In this document: positions 1 through 11,114 of the stretch, piece after piece
Position numbering within the stretch: position 1 is the stretch's first letter
Layout: the number at the start of each line of letters is the position of its first letter
From: Turnera subulata
Lineage: Eukaryota > Streptophyta > Magnoliopsida > Malpighiales > Passifloraceae
Assembly (NCBI GenBank): GCA_028386065.3
Contig: JAKUCV010000199.1
Location: 4,526 to 68,525 of the forward strand
Direction: 5' to 3'
DNA: 64,000 bases
Notes under the pieces: generated by a model
What the model saw: only the letters and a program-made list of their open reading frames with translations
What the model was told of the DNA's origin: nothing
Databases searched by the model: none
Made by a program: the position numbers and the translations under genes

Positions 1-706
1 ACTTTCTCTCGTGTTTCACTCCCTCACTTGTCTCTTGCTAGGTTTTATTTGTTAGGATTTGAACACAAAAATCACAGATAATAACACTTACCACGAATTC
101 AACAGAATCAAACAAACTTCCTAACAAGAAGAACAAGATGCGCAAATACTAGAGGCAAAGTGATTTCAATTGCAAGAACAGAAAACACACACAAGAAGAA
201 CAATTTGTATGTGTATGATTTTCGGATAATTGAGCAATATGAAACAATATCACCCAATGTAAGAATAAGCTTTCGACACAATGAATTGAAAGAAAAACCT
301 ATAAGTTCAATTCGGACAGAAAGATTTTTACCCAAACTCCTGCAACAATTTTCGGTTATCAAACTTCCAATCGATTTCTCTTTTTTTTTTTTTTGACTAC
401 TGCCGAAATTAGGAATTAACAGCAAACAAAAGCAATTCCAAACTCAATAGCACAATTCGACTATTTTAGGGTTTAGTCGACACTCTTTTTTTTTAAAAAA
501 AAAATAAGAACAATTCGGCAGAATTGAAACAAGAACAACAGAAAATTGAAAGGGATAGTTGATTGATTTGATAACCTGAGTTCCGCTACCAAAATTGATA
601 CGGCAACACACCTAGCCGGTCCTAGAAGCACCTCCGTATCTATGATTGTCCCGACCTCAAATCTCAACCAATCGTACACTCCTTATGCACTGTCGATCTT
701 CACCTT
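1..706 (-). mobile_element. Ty3-type LTR end plus leader fragment, inverted
   Basis: Read on the minus strand, bases 706 to 596 are the last ~110 bp of an LTR ending in GTATCA. The LTR is followed by the primer-site-like TTTTGGTAGCGGAAC and then by an untranslated leader that runs off the left edge. The leader resembles those at 15330-16130 and 61700-61960 (shared phrases such as TCTAGAGGCAA and ATTGAGCAAT in plus-strand reading). The LTR stops abruptly near 706, where a plus-oriented element begins, so this is an inverted truncated copy. The short ORFs here are not believable genes. Confidence 0.7.
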
Positions 707-1313
707 AGAGCCTTGCAAAAGGAGAGCTAGAGAGGAAGGCTGAGAGCCTTGCAAAAGGAGAGGAGAGCTCAAAAGAAAAAATTGAGGATAAAGAAAGGAA
801 AGAAGAAGTTGAGAGTGAGAAAGAAAAAGAGAGTGAAAAGAAGAAGTTGGTGCTTGACAACACCATTGAGAGAAGAAAAAAGAATAAAAGGAAACAAATT
901 TTTGTTGAAAAAAGGAGAGATTAGAGGGATCTTTATGAGGAAAAGAAGAGTTTGTTTGTATGTTTGTACAAGGAAGCTTGGTTTAAAGCTAACCTTAATC
1001 CTTGTCTTTCTAGGTGTGATGTGTTTCTTTTGCAGGTTTCTAGGGATGCTTGTAATGTAAGATTGCCGGTCCTAAAGGAAGATGGAATTACACATGGGGC
1101 GCTGATTACAATCACAAGGGAGCATCAGATTGTTAATTACTTATTGCTTGATCCGGGAGGGGAAGCTAGGCATGACAAGCTTGATCCTCCACGCATAACA
1201 TTTGATTTGCAAGGTGAGTATAGTGTTCGAACTAATTTCAATATCACTGACATTCCATCTATTGATTTTGTAGGCATCGATTCGAGGACGAATCGCTTTG
1301 AGGAGGGAGGGAA
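707..1313 (+). pseudogene. 3' internal region of a gag-only Ty3-type element, degenerate
   Basis: A Lys/Glu-rich coding stretch (709-940, with the phrase GAGCCTTGCAAAAGGAGAG present twice) is followed by a module also found at 3640-3850 and, on the other strand, at 60400-60050. Recognisable pieces in the 952 frame are DVFLLQVSRD, an ITIT-EHQ segment, LDPGGE, and the terminal GIDSRTNRFEEGGNDA. The last of these resembles the short conserved peptide that precedes the 3' LTR in many plant Ty3 polyproteins. A polypurine tract (about 1300-1313) directly abuts the next LTR. No reverse transcriptase or integrase is present. The frame is broken relative to the copy at 58.8-60.6 kb, so it is called a pseudogene. 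Confidence 0.65.
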
Positions 1314-2824
1314 TGATGCAAATTACCTAGAAAAGCTTGGATATGGCACGCTTATCTTCAGAGACATCAAAGAGGAGCATCGATTTCACAAGAATTTCAA
1401 GAAGAGTTGGACATCAAAGCGAAGGACGCGAAGAACGCATGCAGAAATTCCTGGACCGTGCAGTATCGGGAATAAATTCATATCTCGCGCTCTACAACTC
1501 GGATTGCTGTGATCTTGGACTCTCTGGAAAGATAAGATGAGGATCTACAACTTTGATGTTGAGCCCAGAAGCTGAATCGGCTGTTTTACTTTACTAAAAT
1601 GCGCTTGCATTTGATGGACAGATTCTGTCCGGAAATTCGGTGTAGTTTTTTTATTATTTGGGCTAAAGTGTTTTTAGTTGGGTTTTATTATTTGTTGGGT
1701 TTGTAATTTCATCTTGGACTATATTTGGGTTATTATTTGTGGGCTTTAGTTCAGTTAATTGGTTTTTATTTGTAAGGTTTTAATTAGTATCCAATTAATG
1801 TGGGCTCAATTAAAAACCAGGTCCAAACTAGGGTTAGGGTTTCGGATACTGTTCACTAGAGGGGTGGCCGGCCTAGGGTTAGTGTAAATAGCATCTTTTA
1901 ATGTTTTTTGGGGGGTTAGACAGTTTATGAAAATAAAAGTTTTCTTTTGAAACTTTCAGTTTGAGTGAATCAAACTAAATCTTCCTTGAGTGGTGATTCT
2001 CTTGGAAATCCAAGGGTGCTGATTCCTTTGGTCAACCTTGTGTGCTGATTCACTTGGTTAATTCTAGGGATTTAGTTTTGCTTTTCAGGTTTGCAATCTG
2101 TTTTGTAATTCTCAATTCCTATTGCTAATTGTCTGTTTTCTTGCTGATTAGGATTCAGATTCTTGGCACCTTGTGTAAAACGAAATTCCTTGTTTCTTTC
2201 ATGCCGATTTTGGAGACATAAGGGGTGGAGGTTTGCACCAGATTTGATTGAGATTGAGGTCGGGACCACAATCTGATTTAGTAGGAATTCTAGTGCTGAT
2301 TCTAGGGTTCCTGCCGTATCATCTTTTTCTAGTGCTGATTCTAGGGTTCTGCCGTATCACTAGTAATAGGAGAGGAGGCGCTAAGACTTGGAGTTCAAGG
2401 AGGAGCCGGCGTTACTGTTCGCCGATTTTACTGTTCATCGACTTTACTGTTCATCGACGTTACTGTTCGCCGACTTTACTGTTCACCGACTTTGAGGAGG
2501 TGTGTTCTCCTATAAATAAAACCCTTGGGGTTCATTGTTATTCAGATTATTTGAATAATAAAAAGTTCAGTTAAACTTGAATAATCTCGGCCCAAAGAGA
2601 GGAGTCTCTTTGTTTGTTTTATCCTTTGTGCTTTGTTTCTTTGTTGTCTAGCACCGAGAGTTTAGGAGGTGGAGGGCTTTCGCGTCCATCTGTTGCCTAA
2701 CACGGATTGTTAGGAGGTGAAGAGCATCAGCGCAAGAACAATGCACGATTGGTTGTGAATTGAGATCGGGGCAACTTTAGATACGAAGGTGCTTCTAGGA
2801 CCGGCTAGGTGTGTTGTCGTATCA
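1314..2824 (+). repeat. LTR a of a tandem Ty3-type LTR chain
   Basis: The segment begins TGATGCAAA right after a polypurine tract and ends GTATCA. It is followed at once by ATTTTGGTAGCGGAGCT, a primer-binding-site-like sequence. Its 3' 600 bp match LTRs b and c (tandem TTACTGTTC-containing units, TATAAATA near 2511, then the GGAGGTGAAGAGCATC and GGTGCTTCTAGGACCGG blocks). Its 5' part diverges and makes it longer (1511 bp versus 830 and 880). Being flanked by a polypurine tract on the left and a primer site on the right places it between two internal regions rather than at the end of a simple element. Confidence 0.7.
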
Positions 2825-3063
2825 ATTTTGGTAGCGGAGCTCAGGTTATCAAATCAATCAACTATCCTTTAATTTTTATGTGTTATTTGTTTTATTTCTG
2901 CCGAATTTAAAAAAAAAAAAGAAGTGTGTCGATTACTGTTCATCGTACTGTTCATCGTTACTATTCATCGGCAGCAAATATATATAAAAAAAAAAAAGAA
3001 GAAGAAATCGATTGATTATATTTGATAGCCAAATTGTTTGCAAGAGAGGTTGAAGTTATTACA

Positions 3064-3672
3064 ATGGAGTCGTTGCAATGGAGGGCCTTGAGTGATGCGC
3101 TGGTTCGAATCAACAACCGGTTGCTCGATGAAGACGAAAGATTTGCAGAGCTCCGGCGCAAAGCTAGAAACAACATAGAGGAGCTTAAACGCTTAATTGC
3201 GGGCGTGACCGAGCAGAGAGGGCAGCAACCGCTGCCACAGCAGCAACAGCAGCCTCCTCCACGCCAACAACAGCCCTCACCACCATTAGCGGAGGGACCA
3301 GTGCGCCGAGCTGAGCCACAGCAGAGGGACGAGATACCCAACCCTTGGGAACAAGCCGATCATCGGAGACGTTTGGAAGACGAGATCGAACATGAAGCTC
3401 AGGAAGACGAAGATGCACCAGTGGAAGATCAATATGTGCAAGAGGCGCGTGCATCCGACCAACTACTTCTAGTGACCAGGCGAGCTCTTAGTGCACAATT
3501 GGAAGAAGAAGAGACCGAGCAGAGGGAGAAAATCTTCCACACCAGTTGCCATGTCGATGGAAGAGCATGCAGTGTGATCATCGATAGTGGAAATTTTGCG
3601 AATGTAGCTAGTGCCTTGATGGCTGAGAAATTGGAATTAGCAGTATCGAGACATGATGTGTTTCTTTTGTAG
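3064..3672 (+). pseudogene. gag: Internally deleted gag-protease of a Ty3-type element
   Basis: An open frame of 202 codons begins at an ATG 240 bp after the primer site. Residues 1-60 are charged and helical (gag N-terminus), residues 60-95 are Gln/Pro-rich, and residues 95-140 are acidic. Residues ~145-175 (TRRALSAQL, then IFHTSCHV) are typical of the gag-protease boundary. Residues ~178-195 (ACSVIIDSGNFANVAS) look like the start of a retroviral-type aspartic protease whose usual active-site DSG is present. The central gag helix domain (the FxG...W..W segment) and the zinc knuckle are missing, and the protease stops after about 45 residues. I infer a large internal deletion in a formerly longer gag-pol. 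Confidence 0.7.
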
Positions 3673-3851
3673 GATGTTTCTTGTTCTAAAGGATTGCCGC
3701 CCCTAGGCGAAGATGGATCTATATATGGGGCGCCGATTACAATCAAAATGGAGCATCAGGTTTTATGTTCCTTTTCTATGCCTTTAATGTCTAAATTGGA
3801 GAACATGATGAGTATCGATTCGAGGACGAATCGCTTTGAGGAGAGAGGGAA
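3673..3851 (+). mobile_element. 3' internal remnant with polypurine tract
   Basis: After the stop codon the reading continues in another frame with LPPLGEDG, GAPITIKMEHQVL, LMSKLENMM and IDSRTNRFEERG. These are the same modules as at 950-1313 and on the minus strand at 58.8-60.3 kb. The run GAGGAGAGAGGGAA (3838-3851) is a polypurine tract directly before the LTR start TGATGCAAACC. It marks the 3' end of this internal region. Confidence 0.7.
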
Positions 3852-4681
3852 TGATGCAAACCAAGGCAAGACTATTGCTCGCCAAGGCGACCAAGGAAGA
3901 AGCAATGGAGACAAACATGGAGCTTGGATGTATTCCAACAAGCTCACTTTCCGAATCATATCCAAGATTCATACTCACAAGAAGTTCAAGAAGAGATGGA
4001 AAATCAAGATTGGAGAGGATCTGAAACTGAAGCCCATCAATTTGCTGTCAAGTAAGGAGTAATTGACTCGAGAGCACATTGGGCCCAGTCGACATCAATC
4101 CACCTTCAGGAAGGTGTCGACATATCCATTTTATTTTTATTAATTATAGACTAGTTTTATTTTATTTTATTATTGTAAGGATTCAATTAGTGTCCAAGTT
4201 ATGTGGGCTCAATTAAATCCTAGTCCATCTAGTAATAGGAGAGGAGGCGCCAAGACTTGGAGTTCAAGGAGGAGCCGACGTTACTGTTCACCGACGTTAC
4301 TGTTCAGCGACGTTACTGTTCAGCAATGTTACTGTTCACCGACTTTGAGGAGGTGTGATCTCCTATAAATAGAACCCTTGGGGTTCTTTGTTATTCAGAT
4401 TATTTAAGTAATAAAAAGTTCAGTTAAACTTGAATAATCTCGACCCATAGAGAGGAGTCTCTTTGTTTGTTTATTCCTTTGTGCTTTGTTTCTTTGTTGT
4501 CTAGCACCGAGAGTTTAGGAGGTGGTGGAGGGGCTTTCGCGTCCATCTGTTGACTAACACGGATTGTTAGGAGGTGAAGAGCATCAGTGCAAGAACAGTG
4601 CACGATTGGTTGTGATTTAAAATCGGGACAACTTTAGATACGAAGGTGCTTCTAGGACCGTCTAGGTGTGTTCTCGTATCA
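3852..4681 (+). repeat. LTR b of the tandem chain
   Basis: 830 bp, TGATGCAAACC to CTCGTATCA. It contains a short coding-like stretch, a region of tandem CGACGTTACTGTTCA-type units (about 4270-4345), TATAAATA near 4364 and a transcript-end-like region. The sequence is closely similar to LTR c. The primer site that follows reads TTTTGTTAGCGGAGC, one change from the version after LTR a. Confidence 0.75.
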
Positions 4682-4793
4682 ATTTTGTTAGCGGAGCTCA
4701 GGTTTTAAGTTCCTTTTCTATGCCTTTAATGTCTAAATTGGAGAACATGATGAGTATCGATTCGAGGACGAATCGCTTTGAGGAGAGTGGGAA
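4682..4793 (+). mobile_element. 112-bp residual internal region between two LTRs
   Basis: The interval holds only a primer-site-like sequence, then TCAGGTTTTAAGTTCC, the end of the 3' module (SKLENMM, IDSRTNRFEESG) and a polypurine tract. In the neighbouring copy, CAGGTT occurs both just after the primer site (near 2846) and in the 3' module (near 3752). The deletion therefore probably joined these two short repeats. The result is effectively a miniature element. Confidence 0.7.
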
Positions 4794-5673
4794 TGATGCA
4801 AACCAAGGCAAGACTAATGAACGCCAAGGCGACCAAGGAAGAAGCAATAGAGACAAACATGGAGCTTGGATGTATTCCAACAAGCTCACTGTGTATTCTA
4901 ACAAGCTCTCTTTTCGAATCATATCCAAGATTCGTACTCACAAGAAGTTTAAGAAGAGATGGAAAATCAAGATTGGAGAGGAGCTAAAGCTGAAGCCCAT
5001 CAATTTGCTGTCAATTAAGAAGTAATTAACCTGAGAGCACATTGGGCCCAGTCGACATCAATCCACCTTCAGGAAGGTGTCGACATATCCATTTTATTTT
5101 TATTAATTATAGACTGGTTTTATTTTATTTTATTATTGTAAGGATTTAATTACTGTCCAGGTTATGTGGGCTCAATTAAATCCTAGTCCATCTAGTAATA
5201 GGAGAGGAGGCACTAAGACATGGAGTTCAAGGAGGAGCCGGCGTTACTGTTCGCCGACCTTACTGTTCACCGACGTTAGTGTTCACCGACGTTACTATTC
5301 ACCGACGGTACTGTTCGCCGACTTTACTGTTCACCGACTTTGAGGAGGTGTGTTCTCCTATAAATAGAACCCTTGGGGTTCATTGTTATTCAGATTATTT
5401 GAGTAGTAAAAAGTTCAGTTAAACTTGAATAATCTCGGCCCAAAGAGAGGAGTCTCTTTGTTTGTTTTATCCTTTGTGCTTTGTTTCTTTGTTGTCTAGC
5501 ACCGAGAGTTTAGGAGGTGGAGGGGCTTTCGCATCCATCTGTTGCCTAACACGGATTGTTAGGAGGTGAAGAGCATCAGCGCAAGAACAGTGCACGATTG
5601 GTTGTGATTTGAGATCGGGACAACTTTAGATACGGAGGTGCTTCTAGGACCGGCTAGGTGTGTTGTCGTATCA
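4794..5673 (+). repeat. LTR c, right end of the tandem chain
   Basis: 880 bp, TGATGCAAACC to GTCGTATCA, then unrelated flank CGTGCTGACC. Compared with LTR b it has an extra short duplication (TGTATTCTAACAAGCTC near 4891) and two or three more TTACTGTTC units at 5240-5340. No matching 5-bp duplication can be assigned because the left end of the chain is rearranged. Confidence 0.75.
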
Positions 5674-5769
5674 CGTGCTGACCAGAGTGGGGAGGAGTTG
5701 GACAAAACGACGTTGTATTGAGCCAAACGACGTCATTTTCGTTTCAGTTAGAAAACCTAACCCTTTGAC

Positions 5770-6213
5770 TTGGGTATGAAATCCACCACTTTGTCTCATT
5801 CTCCTTTTACTTTTCTTTTCTTTCTCCTGATGTCGTTCGTCTTTTCTCTTCCTCAAATCAACCAGACACTCTTCCTCAATCATCATCCTTCAATCATTGA
5901 CTCTATAGCTCCCCGCCACACCCACATTAAGTCACCAGCCGCCATGGCTCGCCCTCTTTCTCATCTCATGTTCTCCATCGTTCCGGGTTGCGATGGATTC
6001 AAGGGTGGAGGAGCCACATCGTCGCTGCTGCACCGGGTTGCTCTGGCGAGGTTTATGTTAGTGGTGGTTGTGGGTGTGCTCTTTATTGCCTGTGGTTGGG
6101 ACCTGGTACTTGGTCTTGAGGCTTGTGAAGTTTATGGCCTATGCGTTTGCAGTGCTCGGTACGTTCTTGGGCCCTTCAATATAGAATTTCATTCCGGTGT
6201 CAAAACTAAGTAA
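5770..6213 (+). CDS. Hypothetical protein, weakly supported ORF
   Basis: A 147-codon ORF starts 97 bp after the LTR. It has a hydrophobic N-terminal stretch (residues 12-28, signal-peptide-like) and a second hydrophobic stretch near residues 93-112. I recognise no family. Two copies of an AAACGACGT motif lie just upstream (5706-5735). It could be a gene fragment, part of another repeat, or a chance ORF; transcript data would be decisive. No introns or downstream exons could be assigned. Confidence 0.25.
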   Translation: MGMKSTTLSHSPFTFLFFLLMSFVFSLPQINQTLFLNHHPSIIDSIAPRHTHIKSPAAMARPLSHLMFSIVPGCDGFKGGGATSSLLHRVALARFMLVVVVGVLFIACGWDLVLGLEACEVYGLCVCSARYVLGPFNIEFHSGVKTK

Positions 6214-8704
6214 CAATGGTAATAATGATAGTTCGGGTTTATAATTAAACGTTGATATATACTGTGCAGCAAAATGCTTATATTGTGGGAAGGACTAGGT
6301 TATATTATAATAAGAATTTGCGTCTGTCTGTCCACTTATTTACACCAGTTGCTTGAGTTGTCATGAACACATACATGCTAGCTCTTGTTCACTTTGGTTG
6401 TCAGTGGTAAATAACTTGTTTCCAATGCATGACTAATAAGCCAATTGATTTATTCTTGACACCTGGGATGTGGTGGGTTAAGTTTGAGCCACTAGTGCTT
6501 GTTCTTGTTTCTGGAATTAATGATAATGAACTCCGATTATTAAATAAATCCTTTCATACAACGTTCTGCAATTACTTGTCATGTAGGTATGAGTTGATAA
6601 ATTGACATTAGGAGTATATATATATATATATATATATAAATATATGTAAGATTGACAAGGTATATCTGTAATCGTAACAAGTCTAGACGAGTGCCTTGCA
6701 CATGGGTCCTTGAATCCTTGAGTGCCTTAATTCCTTGATTACTAAACCATTACTTTATGCAAAGGCTATGCTAGGCCTCTGTCACATTTTTGTTAACAAT
6801 TGAGCAGTAACTTGAAAATTATTTTCAAAGATCATTGTTGGTTTTGAAAGGCTATAACCCAAAAGGATTAGTCATGATTAATGGTTTTGTCGTAAGGTGC
6901 TACATCATAGGCACATTGGGAACGCATATAATTGTAACCATATACATATAAAATGACAGCAATAGAATGCCAATCTGCGGGTTTTATTTGTAGAGTCTCT
7001 ATTCTTTGGTAATCAAAACCCATCAGCACTTGGTTTTACTCATAGTTTATTATGGGCTTGGTTCTTAGGAATATATATATATAGAGGTATATAAAAGTTA
7101 TTATCACATTGGATAACACCGTTCTTGGTTTCTGAGTTTCATGCTGTGACTTGTATACTTAATTTTTCATTGAGCTTGACTAAATTGGTTCCTAAAATGG
7201 TTTTTAATCTTCTGATAAATTTATAAACTTGATTGGGCCTAGATCCTTATACTTTCTATATAACATGTTGGGTTAGGGGGTTGTTACCGAAGAACTCGAA
7301 GTAGTTGAACATATAACATGTATGCACTTCATGTCATCCTTGTTATACATCGCAAGTGATTGTTTCAGTACCAATATAGGTTCAAATGTCAGCGAGGCAT
7401 GACCGGATGGTTGCTCCCAGGACAACTTCGGTAGTCCAGGTGAGGACATATAAACCTTTGTATACTTTACTGCCTGCAATACTCGGTTTAGACTTGGTAC
7501 ATGAAGTTGAAATTCTTGTTTGGCGTTGAATGCCGTTTGTATGTCTGCTTGCTGTGCGTAACTCCTTGTTTGCACTTTTGTGTCTAAGTGATGATGCTTT
7601 TGATGTGGTATGCCTGATTATGTGCATAGCGTGCCTATATGAATATGATTTGCCAGTAGAGCATAATTCATTTTGTTGTGATTCAATAACATGGTATACT
7701 ATTGTGGTTAGTGTGGTGATTTGTGGGCCGGAGGCCCGGACTTGAAAATAAAATATTAAATCCACACAACCCTGGACAATCATAACGTATGGCACACACA
7801 TAACTCGTTAAGTATAACTGAGAATAATGTACAATAAAAATATTCTATTGTGGGGCTGTTGACCGGTTGGTTCGAGCGGGAGGTGATACCCCTCGGGATT
7901 TCATGCGGAATAGCATGGTATATGAGGTTTAGCATATGGGTCTGTGATGACCGGTTCTACCTCCCTCTTTCTATCTCCCCCTTTCTACTTCCCTCTTTCT
8001 CTCTATCTATCTCTCTCAGTGATTGTATTGGGCCTTGCCCTGATTATATTAGGCTTATGCCTGGTTGTCTCATGAGACGGGACCGAGCTCGACGCACACA
8101 GTAGAGAGCCCTAATAAAATATTAAATCTTAATAATAATAAAATACAACGAAAATAAGATGATCAAAGGAAAGTTTAGGTTTTAAGTTCTGATGATGACT
8201 TTGTGTTGTGCAATGTGACTTGTTTGTGCACTATGATTGCTACTGCCTGATGCCAGTATTTGTGGTTGATTTGTATTAGTATACTTTGGTTTATTTGTTT
8301 GCGGTGAGACAGTGGTTGGTCTCACCCCCTCACAGACTTTTACAGGTTAGCTGTTCGTTGAGCAGTGGTGCATATCAGCAGGTGGCGGTGCTTTCCTCTC
8401 CTCGGGTCGGATCCATAGGGTGCATTACATTCATATTTGTTTATGTATTTGTCTTCCGCTGCATACTCGAATTGTATTACTTATTGTATGATATATTGTG
8501 TAATTAAATGATGATTATCTTATTTGTATCGTATCCCGGGTAGAAAGGGCAATTTAGTCTTTTCACATGCTTTAATTAATTTAATTAGATATTTTGGGAT
8601 ACGGGTGTTTAGTTGATGATTTTCGTGTCCCGGGAATGATAAGGGCAATTTGGTCATTTTATATTTAAATTTTATTTTATATTAATAAATTGGGACATGG
8701 GCGT
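6214..8704. other. Non-coding stretch, probably degraded repeats
   Basis: No ORF with recognisable homology. A TA dinucleotide microsatellite lies at 6615-6638. A cluster of short perfect palindromes lies at 7725-8095. Between 8520 and 8700 two imperfect direct repeats share the phrase AAGGGCAATTT near a TCCCGGG or CCCGGGA. The 8300-8420 part, with CTCACCCCCTCACAGAC and TTTTACAGGTTAGCTG, looks like LTR material, but I cannot delimit it. Confidence 0.4.
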
Positions 8705-9307
8705 TTCAATACTTTCGATATTGCTGAATTGCCTCCTATTGATTTTGTAGATATCAATTCGAGGGCAAATCATTTTGGGGAGGGAGGAATGATGCAAATC
8801 ACCTAGGCGAGTTTGGAGACTTGAAGAATGGTTCATGCAAAGTTTACACTGGAAGCGACAATGAGGAGTATGGCGATAAAGACAAGCATGGAGTTGGCAA
8901 GCTCACTTTCATAATCAAGTCCAACATTCATTCTCACAAGAAATTCAAGAAGAGATGAAAATTTATTACTTGGAGAAGAGCTTGGGGAGAAGCCAACATA
9001 TTTGTTTTCTATAGAAGAGCAGTAGTCGACATCACTTTGTGGGGCTCATATTCATTTGCTAATTGGAGGAAGTGGGCCCATATCGATTTTATTATTATTA
9101 TTATTTTAAGTCAGAAAAAATTTTGTATTATTTGTTGGGCTATAATTTCAATTTGCATGTTGTTTATTTTATTTTATTAGGGTCGCGTACTGGTCACTGG
9201 GGTTACTGTAGTAGTTACTGTTCATGGATTACTGTACCAGTTGTTATTATTTAGTTGTGTTGTTATTTTTGAGCTTTAGTGATTTAGTTGACTTTATTAT
9301 TTGTTGG
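8705..9307 (+). mobile_element. Ty3-type 3' internal end and truncated LTR
   Basis: Bases 8705-8789 contain the degraded module that encodes a DINSRANHFGEGG-like peptide, followed by GGGGAGGGAGGAA and the LTR start TGATGCAAATCACC at 8790. The LTR start resembles LTR a and the 18.6-kb copy. It loses its 3' end where a different LTR begins at 9308. The ORF that would run through it is interrupted by a TGA. Confidence 0.6.
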
Positions 9308-11114
9308 TGTGAACACCCCAAATTTGATCCACTAATATTTTATTAAATTAAGGATATGTTGTTGTTTATGGATTGATGAGATGATTCGATTCTTAGGTGA
9401 AATGTATTTGTAATTTAATAGAATATTAATATTTTTATTATTTCTGAATTTATGGTATATTTAACTTGGAATTATTGAGATGATTTAATTCTGAGTTTAG
9501 TATATTTGAAGGCTTTGAAATTAATAAAATGTGGGTATTTAATTGTTTTAGGCCTTTTAATTATTTTGGACCCATTTGAGATGATTTTGAGTATTTAAAT
9601 GATTAAAGGTCTGGACCAATTGAGTATGGATCCTCCAGCAAATTGAAGCCCATCAAAAACCTGGACTTTAGCAGTCATTAACCCTGATTTTCGTTCAAAA
9701 TTAGGGTTAGTATATTGCCTTGTGTGTTTTTGATATTTATGGTATGTGGAGTAGAGTGAGGAGGAGGAAAACTAAATTAGGAAAAAGGGGTGGGTAGACT
9801 ACAAGTTAGGAGGTTCTCTAAAGCTTAAAAGAGACAAAGCACTGAATAGGAAGGGCATGGGAATCAAGCAGGGCCAGAATAATGAAGATCGAAACCGGAA
9901 AGAAAAGAACGGGAAAGGAAACAGGTGCCGGCGGACATGGCGACATGACCGCCCGCACCTGGCGGACTTGGAAGGATGACCGCCAGCACTTGGCGGACAT
10001 CGCGAGATGACCGCTAATGCTTGGCAGGCATCACTCCCAGTTTTGGCAGTTTTCCGATCTTTTCCCTTTTACTTGATTCAGGGTATTTACCGTTTTTTGC
10101 TAGGGATTCAATCCCGACCCTTAGATCAACACCACGTCCAGACGCCCAGAGCACTATAAATAGGACCCCATTCGCCCTCAAAACTCACCAATTCTCTCCC
10201 TTCTCCCTCTATACGCACATAAGCTAGGTGCTTGGGAAAATTCTCTAATTCCAAGCTTAAGAACCTTTCCAAGGGTCAAAAATCTGGAGGAATTTCGTAG
10301 AAAGGAGTAGCAAGGAGTCAGTAGCAGCAGGAGGTCAAGAAGAGAAGAGGAAGGGGGCGGATTCAAGCAAATCGTTGGAAAAGGAGTGCGAAACTCAATA
10401 GGAAGGTTCCAGTGGAGGCAGTCTCAGTATTTCAACGATATCTGGAGCCATAGACGTCGGTTTGCTGCGTTCTTAGTGTGTCCATGGAAAGCTAAGAAGT
10501 AGCTCTACAACTTTTTTGTTCAGGCCAGACACCAGTTCGGCCTCCTTCTACCCCGAATTCCTTGTTGAAGTTCTGTCCAGATTCTATTGCGAGAGTGGTA
10601 AGCGCACAGGAGTGAGAGGAGGGCTTCAAGAGGTAATCCGTTCTAATCTTATTGGTTGATTTCTGCTGTGACGAATTGATGATGTTGAGGATGTGATTGT
10701 TTATGTGATGCATGTAAGAACTACGTGAGCTTTGAACCCATGATAGGGGATACGTAGGCAGTTTCTAGTGGATTGAAACGCAAGTTCAATTGTTTATTTA
10801 TTTTCTATTTTGTCTTTTAATTTCTGTTTTATTTTTGTTTTGTTATTTGTGCATTGCATGTGTTGATCCTCAATTGCACATGATATCGCCGCAACATGGA
10901 TGGGTGCCTAACACCTTCCGATCCATGACAAACCCCCAGTTCCATGTCTTTGGTTCGCTATCGGTTGCCTTATGGAGTCATTGGTTGCCTAAGGAAGGTT
11001 TTTTCTTGAATTTTGCCCTTTAATAAAATTCAAGTGGCGACTCCCAAAGACATGGATGACGGTTAAAAAGGAGGTGTTGAATCCACCCAATGCATCTTGG
11101 GTCGGGTATTCACA
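9308..11114 (+). repeat. Tat/Ogre-type Ty3 LTR (about 1.8 kb)
   Basis: Starts TGTGAACACCCC and ends TTCACA. Immediately downstream is ATTGGCGACTCCACTAGGGA, which fits the primer-binding site typical of Tat/Ogre elements (complementary to a tRNA-Arg 3' end, from general knowledge of that lineage). TATAAATA lies near 10155 and a transcript-start-like CT-rich region follows. Only one LTR is visible, so this is the 5' LTR of a truncated element. Short ORFs inside are ignored. Confidence 0.75.

Noticed and set aside
7382..7801. 139-codon minus-strand ORF
   Set aside because: No domain, biased composition, no upstream signals, and an equally good ORF on the other strand.
10021..10227. Small ORF in the Tat/Ogre-type LTR
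   Set aside because: Inside LTR sequence, with no conserved motif; a chance ORF.
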